Below are positions 10,165 to 18,416 of a DNA stretch of 64,000 nucleotides, in pieces. Numbering within the stretch: the first letter of the stretch is position 1; every line of letters begins with the position of its first letter. The notes under the pieces are model-generated. The model saw only the letters and a list, made by a program, of their open reading frames with translations. It was not told the origin of the DNA and ran no database searches. The stretch is from Candidatus Saccharimonadota bacterium. GTDB lineage: Bacteria; Patescibacteriota; Saccharimonadia; Saccharimonadales; Saccharimonadaceae. The position numbers and the translations under genes are program-made. The stretch lies in the NCBI GenBank assembly GCA_017531585.1, contig JAFXKT010000002.1:134203-198202 (forward strand). Reading direction: 5' to 3'.

Positions 10165-11301
10165 ATGGATAATCAGAATGCGAATGGTGGGAAAGCGTTG
10201 CCGAAATTTCCTTTTCTTGGGGGTAAAGACGAAAGCAAAGTAACGCGCGACGGCGTCGAAATGACGGCCGATCAGGACGTTCTATCTCCTATGACGAAAG
10301 CTCAAAGCGTCGAGGTTGAGAATTTGCGCGCAAAAAGTCTTGTCGAATCTGAACGCGAAAAAGCCAATGAAGAGCTTCGTCGTATCGAAGAATATAATGC
10401 AAGAATCCGTGCAATGGAAGAGGCTCGTCTGCGCGCCGAAAAAGCCAAAAAGACCACGGTTTACGTAATAATTGCCGTTATTTGCGTTGCTTTGGCCGTT
10501 GCTACGCTTGTATTTGTTCTAGTGCTCCTTAATGCTCTAAGGCGTCCAACGACTTACGTCCCAGAAGAAAAAGAGGAGAAAGAACAGCAATACGCTCAGG
10601 TTGAGGGCTATCAGTGCGAGACTGCAAAATGTGGTAAGATTGCAGAGCTTTCAGATGGTCGCATTATTCTTCGTGATGGCGCATATTATATCTACGATCT
10701 CGAGTCAAAAGAAAAGACTGTTACGGCGATTGATAATACCGACTACTATTCTGTCTTGCCATTTGTTTGGGGCGAGAAAACATACCTTGTACTCGACCTT
10801 GATGCTGGCCTAAATGCAATTTTCTCGATCGCAGACAATAGATATGTCGTTGATGCTAACTACGATGCAATCTACACAGATATAGAGAGCGATACCTACA
10901 AGGATATGAAGTGGGTTTATGGTAAGTATATTGTCGCAAGTCGTTCTGGCGGTTATCGCATTATAGACATGAGCGCCAATAATTCCGAAAAGGTAAATGG
11001 TAGCAAGAAGGTCTTTGCTATTGAACATGGTCCATACTTCATTGGCTATGAATCTGATGGCCAGAGACGCGTATTTAATAATTCTGGCACACAAATCTAT
11101 CTCTGTCCGGCTGAAAATGATATGTATGCTCGCGATGGTTTACTAATAACCGTTGATCCGGATTATGATTATGATATATTCGGGACGGATGGCGAATCTC
11201 CAGATGGCTATTCATTCGAAGACGAGCTCGATGATCAGGATTCGGATACCTTGCCAAATTACTTAAATAACGGCAGTTACTTCAAGATTCCAAAGGAATA
11301 A
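10165..11301 (+). CDS. Single-pass membrane protein with large exported domain, unknown function
   Basis: This is a 378-aa protein of no family I recognise. A cytosolic N-terminal part of about 94 residues ends in a charged coiled-coil-like stretch (repeated Glu/Arg, e.g. EEYNARIRAMEEARLRAEKA). One transmembrane helix (VIIAVICVALAVATLVFVLV) follows, then an exported domain of about 250 residues that looks beta-rich (repeated Tyr, Gly, Asp; two Cys near QCETAKCG). Its acidic end contains DDQDSDTLP. The start at 10165 was preferred to the in-frame ATG at 10147 because the latter overlaps the -10 element. A surface or sensory role is possible but unproven. Confidence 0.75.
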   Translation: MDNQNANGGKALPKFPFLGGKDESKVTRDGVEMTADQDVLSPMTKAQSVEVENLRAKSLVESEREKANEELRRIEEYNARIRAMEEARLRAEKAKKTTVYVIIAVICVALAVATLVFVLVLLNALRRPTTYVPEEKEEKEQQYAQVEGYQCETAKCGKIAELSDGRIILRDGAYYIYDLESKEKTVTAIDNTDYYSVLPFVWGEKTYLVLDLDAGLNAIFSIADNRYVVDANYDAIYTDIESDTYKDMKWVYGKYIVASRSGGYRIIDMSANNSEKVNGSKKVFAIEHGPYFIGYESDGQRRVFNNSGTQIYLCPAENDMYARDGLLITVDPDYDYDIFGTDGESPDGYSFEDELDDQDSDTLPNYLNNGSYFKIPKE

Positions 11302-11310
11302 AACTAAACA

Positions 11311-11339
11311 AACTAGCTCCAAATGGGGGCTAGTTTTTA
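11311..11339 (+). terminator. Intrinsic terminator
   Basis: AACTAGCTCC and GGGGGCTAGTT pair around AAAT, followed by TTTTT. It separates the membrane protein gene from hrcA. Confidence 0.85.
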
Positions 11340-11354
11340 TAAGGAGAGGCGCCA

Positions 11355-11381
11355 TTAGCAAACCTTGCCAAAGAGTGCTAA
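11355..11381 (+). promoter_or_regulatory. CIRCE operator (HrcA binding site)
   Basis: The layout is TTAGCAAAC-N9-GAGTGCTAA. The right arm matches the CIRCE consensus exactly, and the left arm differs at its last three bases from TTAGCACTC. The 9-base spacer is canonical. The -35 TTGCCA (11365-11370) lies in the spacer, so bound HrcA would block its own promoter. Confidence 0.88.
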
Positions 11382-11393
11382 AAGGCATAAAAT
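11365..11393 (+). promoter_or_regulatory. hrcA-grpE promoter
   Basis: TTGCCA and TAAAAT are separated by 17 bases. The -10 ends 7 bases before the hrcA ATG, so the mRNA is predicted to be leaderless. Confidence 0.75.
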
Positions 11394-11399
11394 AAGCTT

Positions 11400-12131
11400 A
11401 TGACAGATCGTCAAAGAGAAATTTTATTTGCAATTATTGAAGAATACGCTGAGCTAGCCACCCCTGTTGGTAGCGTTACGCTCGCAAAACTTTTTGACGT
11501 CTCTTCAGCGACGATTCGCGCCGAAATGGTAAAGCTCGAGGAAATGGGTCTTATTAAGCAGCCGCATACTTCTGCTGGTCGTGTTCCTACTGATGCTGGC
11601 TATAGGCTTTATGTTAATCAGCTCCAGGAAAAGATGGAGAACAAGAGTGCAGCCGAAAAAGAAGAGCCAGAAATGCCAAAAGACAGAACGACTAAGGCTC
11701 TTGCGACTCGTATTCAGGCTCAAACGCGCGCAGATTACGCTATTCGTAGCGCCGTAGATAGTCTAGTAGACCTCACTGGTAACCTTGGTCTTGCAACCGT
11801 TGGTGATCAGCTATATATCTCTGGTTTTGGTAATCTGTTTTCTCAGCCAGAGTTTTCTCAGGCAAATCAGGTTCAGGCTGTTGCTAAGCTTCTAGACAAT
11901 ATCAAGCCATGGCTACGCGAGGTCTCGCCAAACGAGGCTATTAATGTATATATCGGTACAGAAAATCCTATCGGTAAGACTTCCAACGTTTCCTTGATTG
12001 TTTCGCGCTTCCGCTCGCCGTTCTCGGACAGGAGCTATATTGGTGTTCTTGGGCCAACCAGGCAGTCTTATCGCCGTGTAATGTCGCTAGTTCGTAATGC
12101 TGGAATAATGTTGGAGGATATTTTGCTATGA
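11400..12131 (+). CDS. hrcA: Heat-inducible transcription repressor HrcA
   Basis: This is a 243-aa repressor of class I heat-shock genes. The N-terminal winged helix-turn-helix is clear: a recognition-helix region [19 protein letters not shown], then [19 protein letters not shown], a signature of the family. The remainder is shorter than usual (most HrcA are around 340 aa), so part of the GAF-like dimerisation domain or insert is missing. A CIRCE operator overlaps its own promoter, indicating autoregulation. The stop TGA overlaps the grpE start (ATGA), so the two are translationally coupled. The start is supported by the -10 located 7 bases upstream. Confidence 0.94.
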   Translation: MTDRQREILFAIIEEYAELATPVGSVTLAKLFDVSSATIRAEMVKLEEMGLIKQPHTSAGRVPTDAGYRLYVNQLQEKMENKSAAEKEEPEMPKDRTTKALATRIQAQTRADYAIRSAVDSLVDLTGNLGLATVGDQLYISGFGNLFSQPEFSQANQVQAVAKLLDNIKPWLREVSPNEAINVYIGTENPIGKTSNVSLIVSRFRSPFSDRSYIGVLGPTRQSYRRVMSLVRNAGIMLEDILL

Positions 12132-12634
12132 AAGACAAGAAAGTTAATCAAGATTTAGAAAACGAAGAGCAGGTTCAGGAAACTCCTGAAGTTGTCGAAG
12201 AAACTCAGCCAGAAGTTGTAGAATCTCCAGAACAGGCAAAAATCGCGGAGTTAACCAACGACCTTCAGCGCACGCGCGCGGATTTTGAAAACTACCGCCG
12301 CCAGACCGAAGTTCAGCGTGAGCAATATGGCGAAGTTATTAAGCAGTCCACGATTGCTAAGGTTTTGCCGCTCCTTGATGATATTGACCGCGCTATTAAG
12401 GCTCAGCCAGAGGCTATGGGTCCACTAGCAAAGAACTTCGAAAAGACCCTCAAGAGTTTGTCTCTAGAAAAGATTGAACCAGCCGCTGGCGAAGAGTTTA
12501 ATCCAGATCTACATAACGCTGTTATGGTAGAAGGCGATGGCGACGAAGAAACTGTTGCTGAAGTTTTGCAGCCTGGTTATTATTACGAAGGTCACATTGT
12601 ACGCACAGCAATGGTGAAAGTCGCAAAGAACTAA
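12128..12634 (+). CDS. grpE: Nucleotide exchange factor GrpE
   Basis: This 168-aa co-chaperone drives ADP release from DnaK. It has an acidic N-terminal region, a long coiled-coil helix ([20 protein letters not shown] and onward), then the beta domain with the family end [20 protein letters not shown]. It overlaps hrcA by 4 bases and is followed one base later by trmD instead of dnaK or dnaJ, so dnaK must be elsewhere. Expression should follow HrcA/CIRCE control. Confidence 0.95.
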   Translation: MKDKKVNQDLENEEQVQETPEVVEETQPEVVESPEQAKIAELTNDLQRTRADFENYRRQTEVQREQYGEVIKQSTIAKVLPLLDDIDRAIKAQPEAMGPLAKNFEKTLKSLSLEKIEPAAGEEFNPDLHNAVMVEGDGDEETVAEVLQPGYYYEGHIVRTAMVKVAKN

Positions 12635-12635
12635 T

Positions 12636-13295
12636 ATGAAATTCAAGATTATTACGCTATTCCCAGAGATGTTCGATAAGGTTTTTGGCCAGTCGATGCT
12701 TTGGAAGGCTCAAGATAGGGGCTTGGCTAGCTTCGAGACTATTGACCTAAGAGAATTTGGTTTAGGTCCACGCAAGCAAGTCGACGATACGCCTTATGGT
12801 GGTGGTGATGGTATGCTTTTGAAGCCAGAGCCAATTTTTGCTGCTGTTGAGAAAGCCAAAGAAGAGTTGCCAAACGCAAAGGTGGTCCTTATGACGCCAA
12901 AAGGTCCAATCTGGGATCAGAAACGCGCTTCGGAATTTGCTACTTCTGGTGACGACTTTATTATTATCTGTCCACATTACGAAGGATATGATGAGCGCAT
13001 TTTGGCGCTTGTGGATTACCAAGTTTCTCTCGGTAAGTTTATTCTTACTGGCGGCGAAATTCCTACCATGGCTATGGTAGATAGCATCGTTCGCCTCATA
13101 CCCGGTGTTTTAGGCGGCGAGACGTCAGCAGAGATCGAGAGCTTTAGTGACGGAGATAACTTCGAGTATCCGCAATATACACGCCCAGAAGATTTTCGCG
13201 GTATGAAAGTACCAGAAATCTTGCTATCTGGAAACCATGGCGAAATTGCAAAATGGCGAGCCGCCAACGCGCCAACTAAACCGAGCGAAAAATAA
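12636..13295 (+). CDS. trmD: tRNA (guanine37-N1)-methyltransferase
   Basis: This 219-aa SPOUT-class enzyme makes m1G37 in tRNA to prevent frameshifting. Seen motifs are KIITLFPEMF at the start, DDTPYGGGDGM, CPHYEGYDER and the knot region SLGKFILTGGEIPTMAMVDS. It is somewhat shorter than the usual 240-250 aa and lacks most of the C-terminal extension. Only one base separates it from grpE, no strong Shine-Dalgarno is seen, and it overlaps recG by one base. It is therefore read as part of the heat-shock-regulated operon, an unusual partner for grpE. Confidence 0.95.
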   Translation: MKFKIITLFPEMFDKVFGQSMLWKAQDRGLASFETIDLREFGLGPRKQVDDTPYGGGDGMLLKPEPIFAAVEKAKEELPNAKVVLMTPKGPIWDQKRASEFATSGDDFIIICPHYEGYDERILALVDYQVSLGKFILTGGEIPTMAMVDSIVRLIPGVLGGETSAEIESFSDGDNFEYPQYTRPEDFRGMKVPEILLSGNHGEIAKWRAANAPTKPSEK

Positions 13296-15295
13296 TGGAC
13301 CTTGCCTCGCCAATTGAAGACGTAAAGGGTGTAGGGCCAAAAACTAGCGAAGTATTAAATCATGCTGGTATTTTTACGCTCCGAGATTTGGTCTATCATC
13401 TACCGAGGACATACCAAGATTTTCAAGAAGCGCAGAGTATTAAAGATCTAAAACCTGGCCAGGTTGCGATTAAAGCGCGCGTAGATGCTATTTCTACGAG
13501 CCGCAAGCGTCGTGGGTTAAGCCTGACCGAGGCCACGCTACGCGATTCTACGGGCGCAGTTCGTGCTATCTGGTTCAATCAGCCATATCGCGCAAAGCAG
13601 CTAGCTACGAATAAGGAATATTATTTTAGTGGCAAGCTAGAGTTTTCTTACGGACGCTTCCAGCTCATGAATCCATCAGCTGAAGCTTCTGGAGATATTG
13701 ATAAAGGCGCGGAAAATGGTCTCCAGCCAATCTATCCAGCGCGCGGCACGGTTAAAACTAATGATTTCCGCAAGTTTATCAAGAATATCCAGAATCAGAT
13801 TGCTTTGACTCCAGACATGATCCCAAACTTCGAAGGCAGGGCGGATGCGCTTCTGTCGGTACATTTTCCAGAGAATATAGATGACGCTACGGAGGGTAGG
13901 AATTATCTGGCTACCGAAGAATTATTTAGTCTTTTGCTAGCTTCTAGGCTAAATCGTGAGGCAAACCAGCAACTCAGAACTACGCCAATCAAATGCGATC
14001 TTCCTGCGCTCCAGAAACTGATCAAATCTTTGCCGTTTAGTCTTACAAATGCTCAAAGAAGAGCGGTTTGGGAGATTATTCAGGATATGGAAAAAGATAT
14101 CCCAATGAACCGTTTGCTTCAGGGCGATGTTGGCTCTGGTAAAACCATGGTTGCCGCGCTTTCTGGTTTTGTTGCGGCAAGGGCTGGCATGCAGACAGCG
14201 ATTATGGCGCCAACTGAGGTTTTGGCAGCTCAGCACGCCGAATCTTTGTCTGAACTATTTGGAGATAAGTTAAGTATCGCCTTGCTTACTGGTTCTACTA
14301 AGCATAAAACCGAGCTCAAGAAACATATCGCGAGCGGAGAAGTGGATTTGGTAGTTGGTACTCATGCGCTAATTACGGACGACACGAAGTTCCATAATCT
14401 AGGCCTTGCAATTATTGATGAGCAGCATCGCTTTGGTGTGGCTCAGCGTCAGAAGCTTCTGAGCAAAGCTCATACGATGCCACATCTATTGTCTATGACC
14501 GCAACGCCGATCCCGCGCTCTTTGCAGCTTACTATTTTTGGCGACCTTAGCGTTTCTATTCTTGATGAGCTTCCAGCAGGTCGCCAGGCCATCACGAGCA
14601 AGATTATCTCGCCAAACTCTACTAAGCAAATGTGGGAGAAAATCAAGCCAGAGCTCGAGAATCATCATCAGGTTTACTATATCTGCAAAAAGATTGACGA
14701 CGATGGTAAGAGTGAGCTTGCAAATGTAAAGCGCGAATGCCAAAAGATTGCCAAAATGTTCCCGGATTATCATGTTGGACTACTGCACGGTAAAATGAAG
14801 CCAGCCGAAAAAGACGATATAATGAAACGTTTCTCGGCGGGTCAGATAGATATCTTGGTAAGTACGACTGTTGTTGAGGTTGGTGTGAATGTCCCAAATG
14901 CTACTGTTATGGTGATTGTTGACGCGGATCAATATGGTCTCTCGCAGCTCCATCAGCTCCGTGGCCGCGTCGGTCGCGGTAGTGACGCAAGCTATTGTTA
15001 TCTGGTTAATTCTAGCTCTGATGCTCCGTCTAGAAGGCTTCGCGAAATCGAGAAATCTCAGGACGGCTTCTATCTTGCTGAGGTTGACCTTAAACTCCGT
15101 GGTCCAGGCGAAATTTACGGTGCTTTACAGCATGGCGCGCTAGATCTTCGTATCGCTTCAGTTACAGATACGAAGTTGGTTCATAAAGCAGAAAGGCTCG
15201 TGGATGACTTTTTGAAACAGGGCTATAATTTGCTAGAATATAAGGAGCTAAATGCTGAAGTTAAAAAATATCAGCGTTTAACCACGCTTAACTAA
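13295..15295 (+). CDS. recG: ATP-dependent DNA helicase RecG
   Basis: This 666-aa branch-migration helicase acts on stalled replication forks and Holliday junctions. An N-terminal wedge/OB domain (about residues 1-230) precedes the superfamily 2 core: Walker A LLQGDVGSGKT (near 277), the DEQH box IIDEQHRFG (near 374), motif III MTATPIPRSL (near 402), and motif VI QLHQLRGRVGRG. The conserved RecG C-terminal part is present. It starts with a TAATG overlap with trmD. Length is slightly below the usual 680-700 aa. Confidence 0.96.
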   Translation: MDLASPIEDVKGVGPKTSEVLNHAGIFTLRDLVYHLPRTYQDFQEAQSIKDLKPGQVAIKARVDAISTSRKRRGLSLTEATLRDSTGAVRAIWFNQPYRAKQLATNKEYYFSGKLEFSYGRFQLMNPSAEASGDIDKGAENGLQPIYPARGTVKTNDFRKFIKNIQNQIALTPDMIPNFEGRADALLSVHFPENIDDATEGRNYLATEELFSLLLASRLNREANQQLRTTPIKCDLPALQKLIKSLPFSLTNAQRRAVWEIIQDMEKDIPMNRLLQGDVGSGKTMVAALSGFVAARAGMQTAIMAPTEVLAAQHAESLSELFGDKLSIALLTGSTKHKTELKKHIASGEVDLVVGTHALITDDTKFHNLGLAIIDEQHRFGVAQRQKLLSKAHTMPHLLSMTATPIPRSLQLTIFGDLSVSILDELPAGRQAITSKIISPNSTKQMWEKIKPELENHHQVYYICKKIDDDGKSELANVKRECQKIAKMFPDYHVGLLHGKMKPAEKDDIMKRFSAGQIDILVSTTVVEVGVNVPNATVMVIVDADQYGLSQLHQLRGRVGRGSDASYCYLVNSSSDAPSRRLREIEKSQDGFYLAEVDLKLRGPGEIYGALQHGALDLRIASVTDTKLVHKAERLVDDFLKQGYNLLEYKELNAEVKKYQRLTTLN

Positions 15296-15303
15296 AGACA
15301 AAT

Positions 15304-16164
15304 ATGTATTCATCTCTTGGAGTAATAAAAAATTCAAAACATTCTGGCGAGCTAATCGGTACACATCAGCGTATAGATGAAGTAGCTCGTCGCATGATTT
15401 CGCGAAACGTTGATGTGGCGCGTGCTTTTCCTAGCACGCAGGAAATCCTTGCCTTTGAAGGCATGCAAGGTCCTGATGGCCTAAAACGTAAATCCCCGGG
15501 CGTCGACGAGCCAGAACATTTTATTATTCCTGGCGAAGATGACGGCGTGTTGATCGGATATATTCGCGATCATCACTATAACTTAACTAAGGCTTTGCGC
15601 GAAAGGAATCACGAACGCGCAGCTTTTGAAGCGGCTTGGATGGCTCACGCAATTACTGATGGTTTAACGCCTGCGCATCACTATCCTTATCGTGAGCGCG
15701 TCGATGAATTGATGCAGGAAAAAGACTACAAGAAGCTTTTTGGTGTCAAAATCAAAGGTATTATGCGCGGAGATAATTTGGCTCAGGCGGCTAGGAATAA
15801 CTGGCTCTATTGGGGTGCTGGCGGCATTATGACAAAGCATATCGCCTTTGAGTATGGCGTAGCGCAGACTATTGCTTTGCTTCCAAAGAAACGAATTACG
15901 CCTCATATGTCCCGCAAGGAATTCTCGCATATTGATTACGAAAAGGTTTTTTATAAATCTCTCGAGCGCGTAAATAATCTCAAGATGTATGAACGTTTCC
16001 TGAAAGATGGCTGGACGACTGAGCTTGCGATGGAAACCTATCAGATTTTGATTCCTGAAATAATTCGCTGCGTGGCTTTGAACTGGGCGAGCTGTATCGA
16101 AGAATCTGGTCTGATACTATATAGCCAGATGGACAGTAAGAAAAAGGCAAAGCATGAAAAATAG
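15304..16164 (+). CDS. Zinc-dependent phospholipase C-like / hydrolase family protein
   Basis: This is a 286-aa helical protein. A run of potential metal ligands, WMAHAITDGLTPAHHYPY (near residue 117), matches the H-x3-D-x-x-x-x-x-H pattern of the zinc-dependent phospholipase C / P1 nuclease-like superfamily. Another His pair (RDHHYN) lies upstream. Substrate is unknown, and no signal peptide is seen, so it may act in the cytosol. It follows recG by 8 bases and overlaps rsmD by 11 bases, so it is embedded in a housekeeping operon. No Shine-Dalgarno is evident. Assignment to the superfamily is tentative. Confidence 0.6.
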   Translation: MYSSLGVIKNSKHSGELIGTHQRIDEVARRMISRNVDVARAFPSTQEILAFEGMQGPDGLKRKSPGVDEPEHFIIPGEDDGVLIGYIRDHHYNLTKALRERNHERAAFEAAWMAHAITDGLTPAHHYPYRERVDELMQEKDYKKLFGVKIKGIMRGDNLAQAARNNWLYWGAGGIMTKHIAFEYGVAQTIALLPKKRITPHMSRKEFSHIDYEKVFYKSLERVNNLKMYERFLKDGWTTELAMETYQILIPEIIRCVALNWASCIEESGLILYSQMDSKKKAKHEK

Positions 16165-16675
16165 CAAGAAAATCCGCATTATTTCTGGCGAATTTGGTGG
16201 TAGGCTAATTGATACGCCAAAAACTGAGTTAACTCAGCCAATGGGCGACCGCGAGCGCATGGCGATATTTAACCGCCTACGCGACGAAATTCCAGGCACG
16301 CGTGTACTGGATATGTTTGCAGGTAGTGGCGCTTTGGGTATTGAGGCTTTGTCTCTCGGCGCTATAAGTGTAGATTTTGTAGACAAGAGCTCCGAAGCGA
16401 AACGAACTATCAAACAGAATCTGAGTCTACTAAAGATCGAAAACGGCAATGTAGTTGGCGAGCCAAGTGGTAAATATGATCTAATTTTTATGGATCCACC
16501 TTACGATAACCCACAATACGAACTATGCCTTAAAATCGCTAATGAATACCTATCGGATTCTGGTTATCTGGTTTTGTCGCATCCCGCATCGCCAGAACCG
16601 CCAGTTTTTGATAGTCTAGAACTACTTAGCGATAGAAAATACGCCGCAGCGCATATCAAAATCTATCAAAAATAA
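16154..16675 (+). CDS. rsmD: 16S rRNA (guanine966-N2)-methyltransferase
   Basis: This 173-aa Rossmann-fold methyltransferase modifies G966 in the 30S head. It starts with RIISGEFGGRLIDTP, typical of RsmD, has the SAM motif LDMFAGSGALGIEALS near residue 52, and the catalytic N-methylation motif MDPPYD near residue 113. Length is typical for the family. It overlaps the upstream hydrolase gene and is the last gene of the operon; a terminator follows immediately. Confidence 0.92.
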   Translation: MKNSKKIRIISGEFGGRLIDTPKTELTQPMGDRERMAIFNRLRDEIPGTRVLDMFAGSGALGIEALSLGAISVDFVDKSSEAKRTIKQNLSLLKIENGNVVGEPSGKYDLIFMDPPYDNPQYELCLKIANEYLSDSGYLVLSHPASPEPPVFDSLELLSDRKYAAAHIKIYQK

Positions 16676-16682
16676 TTGAAAT

Positions 16683-16720
16683 AAAAAATAAGGTCAACCT
16701 CCCAGATGACCTTATTTTTT
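16683..16720. terminator. Bidirectional terminator
   Basis: AAAATAAGGTCA pairs with TGACCTTATTTT. It ends rsmD on the plus strand and the short transcription unit at 16724-16869 on the minus strand. Confidence 0.88.
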
Positions 16721-16723
16721 GTT

Positions 16724-16783
16724 CTAAAGACTGCGTACTTCGATTTCTACGCTGCCTTCAATTTTTTCGATGTCAATTGACAT
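16724..16783 (-). CDS. Possible 19-aa small protein
   Basis: This is a 20-codon frame MSIDIEKIEGSVEIEVRSL followed by TAG. A modest ribosome site (GAGGT) sits 9 bases before the ATG, after an A/C-rich leader that should be unstructured, as is typical of well-translated mRNAs. A promoter lies upstream (16840-16869) and a terminator just downstream, so the unit is complete though about 150 nt long. The peptide is acidic with alternating hydrophobic residues. It has no family I know. The transcript could instead be a structured small RNA, since ATGTCAATTGACAT at the start region is a perfect palindrome. Confidence 0.45.
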   Translation of the reverse strand: MSIDIEKIEGSVEIEVRSL

Positions 16784-16839
16784 TGTATATACCTCGTTTT
16801 TGTTTTGTGTTTGTTTGTCTCTCAACTCTCCACGTAACC

Positions 16840-16869
16840 AGTATAGCAGAATCAATTTAAAAAACGCAA
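16840..16869 (-). promoter_or_regulatory. Promoter of the short transcript
   Basis: TTGCGT (16864-16869 reversed) and TGC-TATACT (16840-16848 reversed) are 18 bases apart. The -35, its following T run, and TTCTGnTATACT match the tRNA-Leu promoter at 25113-25141. Confidence 0.7.
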
Positions 16870-16928
16870 GCATTTTCGCGCATAAAATTTGGGATTTTTA
16901 TGCGCCAAGATATAAAGAAAAATAGTGC

Positions 16929-16934
16929 TAATAT
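16929..16934 (+). promoter_or_regulatory. Extended -10 promoter
   Basis: TGC-TAATAT ends 9 bases before the ATG at 16943. A nearly leaderless mRNA is expected. Confidence 0.55.
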
Positions 16935-16942
16935 ATAAGTAT

Positions 16943-17629
16943 ATGCAAGACTATACGATTGATCCAACAAGTCCATCGTTTAATTCTAGGACGCCGTTCA
17001 ATGCGGGTTCTCCTATAAAAATGGACCCAGATAAGACCAAAAAAGTGCTTACTACGGTTGCAATAATTTTTGGAATTACACTGCTTGTTCCTGGAATAAT
17101 TATTGTTGTTGTCTTTTTTGTAATCCTTGGGCCAATGTGGCGCGAGGGTATTAATAAGATTGAATCTCATAGTAACGGTATCGAAATTCCACTTAGTACT
17201 GCGCATGTTATTACGAAACTAAAACAGAATTATGATAGTTCTGCTATAAAGATCCCAATTACTTCTTTGGACTGCGAAGAATTGAATGTTTATGTAAATA
17301 ATAGTGCGAGCGATACTGAGTCGTTTGATATCTGCGAAGGCGATAAAATCGAAACATTCATTACGTCTGCAGGTAGTGGTAGGACTTATATTTATCTTCT
17401 AGATAATTCACATATTGCTCGCTTGAAAACCAATACAACCTATTCGAAACTATATGAGATTGCTATCTACTCCGAGCGAAAGGCCGAGATCGTCGAGAAA
17501 GCTAAGACAATTAGTTTATCTGGCGAGACGCCTGTAGTTGAAATTCCAGAAGTACCGCAAGTTCCAAATGTGAAAGATATTATAGAATCGGTAGACCCAA
17601 CCGAAAGGGCCGATAATACAGATAATTAA
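16943..17629 (+). CDS. Single-pass membrane protein with exported domain, unknown
   Basis: This 228-aa protein has a short cytosolic N terminus, one long hydrophobic helix (VAIIFGITLLVPGIIIVVVF, about residues 34-60), and an exported domain of about 165 residues containing two Cys (LDCEELN and DICEGD) that could form a disulfide. Its tail is Pro/Val/Glu-rich (VVEIPEVPQVPNV). The GTG at 16925 is excluded because it precedes the -10 element. I recognise no family. It could be a substrate of the DsbA-like protein, but that is speculation. Confidence 0.7.
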   Translation: MQDYTIDPTSPSFNSRTPFNAGSPIKMDPDKTKKVLTTVAIIFGITLLVPGIIIVVVFFVILGPMWREGINKIESHSNGIEIPLSTAHVITKLKQNYDSSAIKIPITSLDCEELNVYVNNSASDTESFDICEGDKIETFITSAGSGRTYIYLLDNSHIARLKTNTTYSKLYEIAIYSERKAEIVEKAKTISLSGETPVVEIPEVPQVPNVKDIIESVDPTERADNTDN

Positions 17630-17664
17630 TACTTCATCGCAACTAATAAAGAAAGGAATATAAA

Positions 17665-18114
17665 ATGTTATATCCAAGCGTAAGTAACCTATTTGAAGAC
17701 GTATTCGATGGCGACTTCTTTGAGCGCCACGATTTGACTCCAAGCCGCTTTGGTCGCCATGTCGGCAAACTTGCTGTAATGCGCACAGATATCAAAGAGA
17801 CAAAGAACGCATACAAACTAGCGATTGATCTTCCTGGCTACGAAAAAGAAAATATTAAGGTTACTCTAGAACAGGGCGTCCTAACAGTTTCTGCCGAGAA
17901 AAAGTCTGAGCTTAAGGAAGAAGACGAAGAAGAGCATAAGCTAATCCGCAGCGAGCGCTATGTTGGTACCAATAGCCGTAGCTGGTTCGTCGGTGAAGAT
18001 ATTAAGCAAGAAGATATCAAGGCAAAGTATAAGAATGGTGTCTTGAGTCTAACTATCGCTAAGCCAGCCGAAGAAATTAAGGCTAACGAAGTTAAGAATA
18101 TTACGATTGAATAA
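17665..18114 (+). CDS. Small heat-shock protein (Hsp20/alpha-crystallin)
   Basis: This 149-aa ATP-independent holdase binds unfolding proteins. The alpha-crystallin domain covers about residues 35-130, with the conserved LPGYEKENIKVTLEQGVLTV and a late YKNGVLSLTIAK motif (the G-V-L signature). The C-terminal I-x-I-like anchor appears as ITIE. A good Shine-Dalgarno (AAAGG) precedes the ATG. It sits 2 bases before a thioredoxin gene, so protein-folding and redox-stress functions are combined in one operon. No CIRCE is seen here. Confidence 0.92.
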   Translation: MLYPSVSNLFEDVFDGDFFERHDLTPSRFGRHVGKLAVMRTDIKETKNAYKLAIDLPGYEKENIKVTLEQGVLTVSAEKKSELKEEDEEEHKLIRSERYVGTNSRSWFVGEDIKQEDIKAKYKNGVLSLTIAKPAEEIKANEVKNITIE

Positions 18115-18116
18115 CC

Positions 18117-18416
18117 ATGCTAAAGAAAATTGATTGTTTTGAATTTGATAAACTCGTTTCCGAGAGCGAAGGCGAAGTCTTTGTAGATTTTTCTGCTGAA
18201 TGGTGCGGCCCTTGCCAAAAGATGGAACCAATCTTGCGCGAAATCTCTGAGTCTAATACTGTTTACCAGGTAGATATCGACGAAGAAAAAGACTTGGCTA
18301 TGGAAAACGAAGTTGTATCGATTCCGTGCATTGTTTTATTCCGCGACGGCAAAGAAGTGAACCGCATAATCGGACTCTGCAAGAAACAGGATATCTTGGA
18401 CCTAAAGAATGAATAA
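18117..18416 (+). CDS. trxA: Thioredoxin
   Basis: This 99-aa cytosolic disulfide reductase has the active site AEWCGPCQKM (C30, C33) and a thioredoxin fold of normal length. The residue before the cis-proline is normal (SIP), but the Thr usually following it is Cys (VSIPCIVLF), an extra thiol close to the active site that could affect substrate choice or regulation. It lies between hsp20 and thioredoxin reductase and overlaps the reductase gene by 8 bases, which makes the reductase its obvious electron donor. Confidence 0.93.
   Translation: MLKKIDCFEFDKLVSESEGEVFVDFSAEWCGPCQKMEPILREISESNTVYQVDIDEEKDLAMENEVVSIPCIVLFRDGKEVNRIIGLCKKQDILDLKNE

Larger units (their letters stand above)
16683..16833 (-). 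ncRNA. Predicted short transcript (sRNA or micro-mRNA)
   Basis: The boundaries are a predicted start about 7 bases after the -10 and a terminator at the 3' end, giving about 150 nt. It contains the 19-codon frame above. No known RNA family is recognised. Confidence 0.45.

Noticed and set aside
12129-12131. Recoded TGA (code 25, as in Gracilibacteria)
   Set aside because: TGA ends hrcA, the 199-aa gene at 33080 and others at expected protein ends, so it is a stop.
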